DNA of 64,000 nt from NCBI RefSeq assembly GCF_030770395.1, contig NZ_CP132480.1:1287334-1351333 (forward strand), in the 5' to 3' direction. Every line of letters starts with the position of its first letter. Position 1 is the first letter of the stretch. Under the pieces are notes generated by a model. The model did no database searches. It was given only the letters and a program-made list of their open reading frames with translations, and was not told where the DNA came from. Shown here piece by piece: positions 59,208 through 64,000 of the stretch. Source of the DNA: Telluria beijingensis (GTDB lineage Bacteria > Pseudomonadota > Gammaproteobacteria > Burkholderiales > Burkholderiaceae_D). Made by a program: the position numbers and the translations under genes.

Positions 59208-60520
59208 GCCATCATCGCCTTCAGGGCGTCGACGCAGCCATCCATCGGCGCTTCCTCGCGCGTGCCCTGGCACAGGAAGGCTTCGATCTGCGGCTGCAAC
59301 TGCACCGCGCGGTCGGTCTCGGGATCGGCGCCCGGCACATACGCGCCGAGCGGGATCAAATCGCGCACGCGCGCATGGCGCGCCATCGCGGCCTTCAGCT
59401 TGCGCGCGGCCAGCGCATGTTCCTGCGGCACCACCTGGGCCATGCAGCGCGAGATCGACTGGGCGACGTCGATCGCCGGGTAGTGGCCGCGCTCGGCCAG
59501 TTCGCGGGTCAGCACGATGTGGCCGTCGAGGATCGCGCGCGCCGAGTCGACCACCGGATCCTGCTGGTCGTCGCCCTCGGCCAGCACGGTATAGATGGCG
59601 CTCATGCTGCCTTGCGGGTGCTCGCCATTGCCGGCCGATTCCACCAGCTGCGGCAGGTTCGAGAACACCGACGGCGGATAGCCGCGCGTGGCCGGCGGCT
59701 CGCCCAGCGACAGCGCCACTTCGCGCAGCGCCATCGCATAGCGGGTCAGCGAATCGCACAGCATCAGCACGTTCAGGCCGCGGTCGCGGAAGTGGGCGGC
59801 GACGGCGTGGCACATCTCGGTCGCCATTACCCGCATCAGCGGGCTTTCGTCGGCCGGGGCCACCACCAGCACGGATCGCCGCAAGCCGTCGGGGCCGAGG
59901 GAGCGCTCGACGAATTCGCGCACTTCGCGGTTACGCTCGCCGATCAGGCCGACCACGATCACGTCGGCCACGGTCTGGCGCGTGATCAGGCCCAGCAGCA
60001 CCGACTTGCCGACCCCGGAGCCGGCCATCAGGCCGACGCGCTGGCCCTTGCCGATGGTGAGCATGGCATTGATGGCGCGCACGCCGACGTCGAGCGGTTC
60101 CTCGACCGGCGTCTTGCGCAGGGGATTGACGCGCGGCGGGGTGCTCGCCAGCGGCTGGTCGCCGCGCAGGGGACCGAGGCCGTCGATCGGCTCGCCCAGG
60201 CCGTTGACCATGCGGCCCAGCCAGGACGGGCCGATCATCAGGTCGCTCTTCTCGGGCGCGGGCAGCACCCGTGCGCCGGTGGCGAGACCGGCCGCCTTCT
60301 TGAACGGCATCAGGTACGACACCTTTTCGCGGAAGCCCACCACCTGGGCATCGAGCCATTCGCCGTCGACGGTCTCGATGCGGCAGCGCTGGCCGGTATG
60401 CAGGCGGCAGCCGACGGATTCGAGCAGCAGTCCCTGGGCGCCCACCAGGCGTCCGGTCGGCGTCGCCACCGGCACCGCGCCGATGTCGACCGCGCGCAGG
60501 GAGTCGGCCAGGGCCATCAT
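59204..60520 (-). CDS. fliI: Flagellum-specific export ATPase FliI
   Basis: FliI is the hexameric ATPase of the flagellar type III export apparatus. The 438-residue protein has Walker A AGSGVGKS at 166-173, GLIGERNREVREFVERSLG, the LCDSLTRYAMALREVALSLG region with Walker B LMLCDS, and the GYPPSVFSNLPQLVE family stretch. Length matches E. coli FliI (457). It overlaps fliH by four bases. Confidence 0.96.
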   Translation of the reverse strand: MMALADSLRAVDIGAVPVATPTGRLVGAQGLLLESVGCRLHTGQRCRIETVDGEWLDAQVVGFREKVSYLMPFKKAAGLATGARVLPAPEKSDLMIGPSWLGRMVNGLGEPIDGLGPLRGDQPLASTPPRVNPLRKTPVEEPLDVGVRAINAMLTIGKGQRVGLMAGSGVGKSVLLGLITRQTVADVIVVGLIGERNREVREFVERSLGPDGLRRSVLVVAPADESPLMRVMATEMCHAVAAHFRDRGLNVLMLCDSLTRYAMALREVALSLGEPPATRGYPPSVFSNLPQLVESAGNGEHPQGSMSAIYTVLAEGDDQQDPVVDSARAILDGHIVLTRELAERGHYPAIDVAQSISRCMAQVVPQEHALAARKLKAAMARHARVRDLIPLGAYVPGADPETDRAVQLQPQIEAFLCQGTREEAPMDGCVDALKAMMA

Positions 60521-61191
60521 GCCGCCGGTTCCTCGGCCATGAGCTGGTCGTGGACCTGCTCCATCACCGCCGCCAGGCGGCCCTGGCAGCCGGCGTCGAC
60601 TTCATTGTCGCCCGCGCGCACGCGGCACTCGCCCGGCTCCAGCGCGGGGTCGGGCAGCAGGGTCCATTTGCGGGCGCGCTTCGGGTCGAGTTCCTGCACC
60701 CGGCGCAGTTCTTCGGGATTGAGGAACACCTCGACCTCGTCGCGCGAGGGCGGCATCACGGCCAGCGCTTCCTCGACCAGGGCCAGCAGCTGCACCGGCT
60801 GCAGCGCCAGTTCGGCGCGGATCACCTGGCGCGCGATCTTGCCGACCAGTTCGACCACTTCGTTGCGCTGGGCCGCGCGCAGGTCGGCCTTCAGCTGGGC
60901 CAGGCCCTCGAGCATGGCCTCGACCGGACGCGCAAGTTCGTCGAAGCGGGCCAGGGCGGCGGCGCGGCCTTCTTCCATGCCGCGCTCGCGGCCCTCGGCC
61001 TCGCCGCGCGGATAGCCTTCGGCCCGGCCCTGGTCGAGGCCGGCCTCGTAGCCCTCGCGCTGGCCCTGGCGGTAGCCGTCGGCCAGCACGCCCTGCCATT
61101 CCTCGTCCGAGCCGGCGCCGCTAGAACCGGCCGGGCGCGCGCTGCTCAGCTGGTGCAGCGGCGGGAAGTGATAGGACCTGAATTGCTTCAT
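60517..61191 (-). CDS. fliH: Flagellar export regulator FliH
   Basis: FliH is the stator-like regulator that holds FliI at the export gate. The 224-residue protein has the FliH-type GxxxG repeats (DGYRQGQREGYEAGLDQGR and following), then the conserved C-terminal helical part VELVGKIARQVIRAELALQP and KWTLLPDPALEPGECRV. The ATG at 61191 overlaps the fliG stop; the longer frame is a fliG shadow. The fliG-H-I-J overlaps indicate a single transcript. Confidence 0.92.
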   Translation of the reverse strand: MKQFRSYHFPPLHQLSSARPAGSSGAGSDEEWQGVLADGYRQGQREGYEAGLDQGRAEGYPRGEAEGRERGMEEGRAAALARFDELARPVEAMLEGLAQLKADLRAAQRNEVVELVGKIARQVIRAELALQPVQLLALVEEALAVMPPSRDEVEVFLNPEELRRVQELDPKRARKWTLLPDPALEPGECRVRAGDNEVDAGCQGRLAAVMEQVHDQLMAEEPAA

Positions 61192-62213
61192 TCCGCGGTC
61201 GCCTCGGCAAACAGCTGGATGTCGATCTCGCCGGCGTCGGCCAGTTCCTTGACGGTGGCCATGATTTCGCGCCGGGTCTGCTCGATGCGCGACATCGGGA
61301 TCGGGCCCGAGCGGCGCATCAGGTCTTCGAAGCTCTGCGCCTGGCGGCGCGGCATCGCGGCCAGGATGGCTTCGCGCAGCGGCGCCTCGGCGCCCTTGAG
61401 CGCGATCGCCCACTGCTCCAGCGGCACGTCGTCGAGCAGGCGGGTGATGACCTGCTCGGTCTGGCGCGACAGGATGAAGAAGTCGTACATCGACATCTCG
61501 ATCTGCGACACCACCTCGGGATCGTGGGCGCGCAGCAGTTCGACCATGCCGGCGCGGTTGTCCTGCAGGCGGTTGAGGATGTCGGCCACCTGGCGCACGC
61601 CTTCCACGCTGGCGCTCTGCGTGTCGAGCGCGGCCAGGCAGCGGTTGACCAGTTCTTCCAGCTCGTGCAGCACGTCGCGGTCGATCTCGTCCAGGCGCGC
61701 CATGTTCAACAGCACCAGTTCGCGGCCCTCGAGCGGCAGCGCTTCCAGGATCTGGGAGGCCAGCGCCGGCGGCAGGAAGGCCAAGAACACGGCCTGCATC
61801 TGCACGTGCTCGCTGGAGACGAATTCGGCCAGCCAGCGCGGCGAGGCATACTGCAGGCGCGCCATCATCGGACGGATGGCATCGCCATAGATCGTGTTGA
61901 GCACGCTGTTGGCGATGTCGCTGCCCAGCGCCAGGTCGAGCGAGCGCTTGAGGTAGCTGCGCGAGGCGCCGTGCAGGCCGCTCTGCTGGCGGTAGTCGTC
62001 GAAGAAAGTCTGCAGCGCCGACTTGACCGCGTCGACCTTGATGCCGCTCATGCGCGACATCACCTGGGTCAGTTCCAGTAACTCGTCGCGCTCGAGGCAG
62101 CGCAGCACGGCGGCCGCCTGTTCCTCGCCGATCGACAGCAGCACGATCGCGGCCTGTTCGACCGGCGACAGGACGACGGCGTCGTCGTCCTCGTAATTAT
62201 TCTGGTCGGCCAT
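61188..62213 (-). CDS. fliG: Flagellar motor switch protein FliG
   Basis: FliG is the C-ring protein that meets the stators. The 341-residue protein has the N-terminal FliF-binding part (VEQAAIVLLSIGEEQAAAVL), middle domain with EHVQMQAVFLAFLPPALA (an EHPQ-like motif read as EHVQ) and the C-terminal torque helix region. The start chosen is ATG 62213 (MADQNNYEDD), which overlaps the fliF end by 17 bases; ATG 62249 is in frame but inside fliF. The EHVQ variant of the motif is worth noting, as E. coli has EHPQ. Confidence 0.93.
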   Translation of the reverse strand: MADQNNYEDDDAVVLSPVEQAAIVLLSIGEEQAAAVLRCLERDELLELTQVMSRMSGIKVDAVKSALQTFFDDYRQQSGLHGASRSYLKRSLDLALGSDIANSVLNTIYGDAIRPMMARLQYASPRWLAEFVSSEHVQMQAVFLAFLPPALASQILEALPLEGRELVLLNMARLDEIDRDVLHELEELVNRCLAALDTQSASVEGVRQVADILNRLQDNRAGMVELLRAHDPEVVSQIEMSMYDFFILSRQTEQVITRLLDDVPLEQWAIALKGAEAPLREAILAAMPRRQAQSFEDLMRRSGPIPMSRIEQTRREIMATVKELADAGEIDIQLFAEATAE

Positions 62214-63915
62214 GTTTTTTCTGTACCCATTGTTTGACGACTTCGGCAACGCGCTCGGGCTCCTTGCCGGCCAGGATCTTCAGGTGGTCGACCATCACGT
62301 CCACCGCCGACCCGCTCGGGGGCAGGTCGTAGTTCTCGAGCAGCGGGACCACGGCGCCAGGGCTGGCTTTTGCGGCCGCGCCTTCCGGCGCGCCGAGGGC
62401 CGCCACGCCGGCGGGCAGGGCGCCGGCGCCAGTCCCAGCCCCAGCCCCAGCCGCGGCGCCGGACGAACCCGGCAGGGTTGGGATGGCCGGCGCCAGCGGC
62501 GGCTGTTGCGGCGCCAGGCGCGAGGTGATCGCGCGCAGCAGCGGGCGCGCCAGCAGGAAGTAGGCGAGGATCGCGCCCAGCGCCCACAGCGCGTAGCTGG
62601 TCATGTCGACCACGTTGTCGCGCTCCTGCCACCATTCCTGGGCCACCGGGGCGGCCGGAAACTTCAGGCTCGAGACGGCCAGCACGTCGCCGCGCGCGGC
62701 GTCGATGCCCAGGCCGCCGGCCAGGATGGTCTTGATGTTCGCCAGCTCGGCCGCGGTCCAGGCCTGGCCGTTGGCGGCGCTGGCATTATTGAGCACCACC
62801 GCCACCGACAGTTTCTTGAGGCGGCCGCGCTCGCGCTTGATCTGGGTGATCGCGCGGTCGTAGGCGTACTGGCGGGTGGTGGCGTTCTTGCGCGCGCTGC
62901 CGTCGTCATCGTTCCGGCCCGGCGCGTCGGTATCCAGGGCGTCGGGATTGGCCGGTACCGGCGGGCGGTTCGACAGGGTGCCCGGCACGCCCAGCGCCAT
63001 GCGGTTCTTTTCCATCTCCTCGCGCATCGCTTCGCTGGTGACCTTCGGCGCTTCGCCGTATTTTTCCTGGGTTTCTTCGATGCGGTCGTTGTCGACCGCG
63101 GCGGTGACGCTGACCTTGTAGTTGTCGACGCCCAGGATCGGCGCCAGCAGATCGTTGACGTTGGCGCGCACCTCGTCGGTGTAACGCCTGGAGGCACTGT
63201 CTCCCTGGGTCGCGCCGTCGAAGCCGCCTTCCAGGTCGACCCGGGACGACAGGAAGTTGCCGGCCTGGTCGACCAGCGACACGCGCTGCGGCTTGAGGCC
63301 GGCCACGCTGCCCGAGACCAGGTTGACGATGGCGGCGATCTGCTCGCTGCCGAGCTGGCGGCCGGGTTTCACGCTGACCACCACCGAGGCCGAATTGCCG
63401 TCGGTGTTGGCGGTGACGAAGGAGCTGGTCTTGGCGATCGCCAGGTGGACGCGGGCCGACGCGATGGCGTCCATGGTCAGGATGCTCTGCGCCAGCTCGC
63501 CTTCGAGGCCGCGCCGGAAGCGCACGTCCTGCACGAACTGCGACACGCCCAGCGGGTCGTTGCGGTCCATCAGTTCCAGGCCGGCCGGCAGCTGGGCCGT
63601 CACGCCCTTGGCGGCCAGCAGCATGCGCACCTTGCCCAGGCTCGCCGCCGGCACCATCACCTGGCCGCTCTCGGGGTGGACCCGATACGGAATCTGCTCG
63701 GCTTCGAGCACGGTCATCATGTCGGCGGCGGCGACTTTTTCGCGCGCGCCGAACACCGGCTTGTAGCTGGACTGGTCCTGCCACAGGTACATCATGATCG
63801 CGGCGGTGACGGCGACGGCCAGGCCGAGCAGCAGCGGGAGGTTGTTGCGCAGCAGGGGCGGCAGCGAGGGCAGGGCCAGCTTGCCGGCGGCGGCGGACTT
63901 GAGGGAAGAGATCAC
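62197..63915 (-). CDS. fliF: Flagellar M-ring protein FliF
   Basis: FliF builds the MS ring in the inner membrane. The 572-residue protein has a first membrane helix at about 25-45 (NLPLLLGLAVAVTAAIMMYL), the secretin-like and ring-building region (FVQDVRFRRGLEGELAQSIL, ASARVHLAIAKTSSFV), a second helix late (SYALWALGAILAYFLLARPL) and a C-terminal FliG-binding tail. Length matches E. coli FliF (552). An Ala/Pro/Gly-rich insert precedes the tail. It lies 18 bases after fliE. Confidence 0.95.
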   Translation of the reverse strand: MISSLKSAAAGKLALPSLPPLLRNNLPLLLGLAVAVTAAIMMYLWQDQSSYKPVFGAREKVAAADMMTVLEAEQIPYRVHPESGQVMVPAASLGKVRMLLAAKGVTAQLPAGLELMDRNDPLGVSQFVQDVRFRRGLEGELAQSILTMDAIASARVHLAIAKTSSFVTANTDGNSASVVVSVKPGRQLGSEQIAAIVNLVSGSVAGLKPQRVSLVDQAGNFLSSRVDLEGGFDGATQGDSASRRYTDEVRANVNDLLAPILGVDNYKVSVTAAVDNDRIEETQEKYGEAPKVTSEAMREEMEKNRMALGVPGTLSNRPPVPANPDALDTDAPGRNDDDGSARKNATTRQYAYDRAITQIKRERGRLKKLSVAVVLNNASAANGQAWTAAELANIKTILAGGLGIDAARGDVLAVSSLKFPAAPVAQEWWQERDNVVDMTSYALWALGAILAYFLLARPLLRAITSRLAPQQPPLAPAIPTLPGSSGAAAGAGAGTGAGALPAGVAALGAPEGAAAKASPGAVVPLLENYDLPPSGSAVDVMVDHLKILAGKEPERVAEVVKQWVQKKHGRPE

Positions 63916-63933
63916 GGGAGCGTCGCTGGTGGA

Positions 63934-64000
63934 TTAGATCGGGAGCTTGATCAGTTCGTCGACCGCCGTCATGACCTTGTTGCGCACTTGCATCAGCATC
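63934..64000 (-). CDS. fliE: Flagellar hook-basal body protein FliE, C-terminal end (partial)
   Basis: Only the last 21 codons are in the window. They read MLMQVRNKVMTAVDELIKLP and stop, matching the C-terminus of FliE (MQMQVRNKLVxAYxEIMxMP). FliE joins the MS ring to the rod. Its place before fliF is the canonical order. Confidence 0.85.
   Translation of the reverse strand, partial: MLMQVRNKVMTAVDELIKLPI

Overview
The window looks like a chromosomal segment of a high-GC betaproteobacterium, most likely an Oxalobacteraceae member of the Massilia type. This is inferred from gene order and protein style (scpB-rluB-rimP-nusA-infB-rbfA-truB, large TonB receptors, YhdP next to nitrilase and TldD), not from a marker gene. 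No rRNA, tRNA, CRISPR array, prophage or insertion sequence was recognised.

Positions 1-8412 hold housekeeping genes: the start of glnE (cut by the window edge), divergent yhdP, a nitrilase-family amidase and tldD. Positions 8413-16376 hold two TonB-dependent receptors on the minus strand around aroG. aroG is preceded by a short Phe/Tyr-rich leader peptide and an intrinsic terminator, a textbook attenuator layout. Positions 16377-20045 encode a peptide-type ABC importer (two permeases and a fused double ATPase) without a binding protein. A DedA-rhodanese fusion and glucokinase follow.

Positions 22633-34234 are the information-processing block: scpB, rluB, then rimP-nusA-infB behind a strong promoter and a leader terminator, then rbfA-truB and typA. 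A repeat-like inverted element lies between infB and rbfA.

Positions 34235-38794 hold an AT-rich regulatory stretch and a tight three-gene operon of unknown function. It encodes an OmpA-type lipoprotein with a glycine zipper, a five-helix membrane protein with a coiled-coil tail, and a secreted protein with a degenerate von Willebrand A-like pattern. This is the best candidate here for an undescribed system.

Positions 38849-64000 are a 25 kb flagellar locus, all on the minus strand except flgA. In transcription order it runs fliE(partial)-F-G-H-I-J-D-S-T-K-L-A-motA-motB-flgM-flgN-glucosaminidase, then flgB-C-D-E-F-G-H-I-J-K-L, a hook-IN-like protein and a second FliD-like protein. The run fliD-S-T-K-L-A-motA-motB matches the lateral (laf / Flag-2) order, and FlgK and FlgJ are short. 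FlgJ is split: the rod-binding part and the peptidoglycan hydrolase are separate genes about 7 kb apart. The flagellin, fliMNOPQR and flhBA genes are not in the window.
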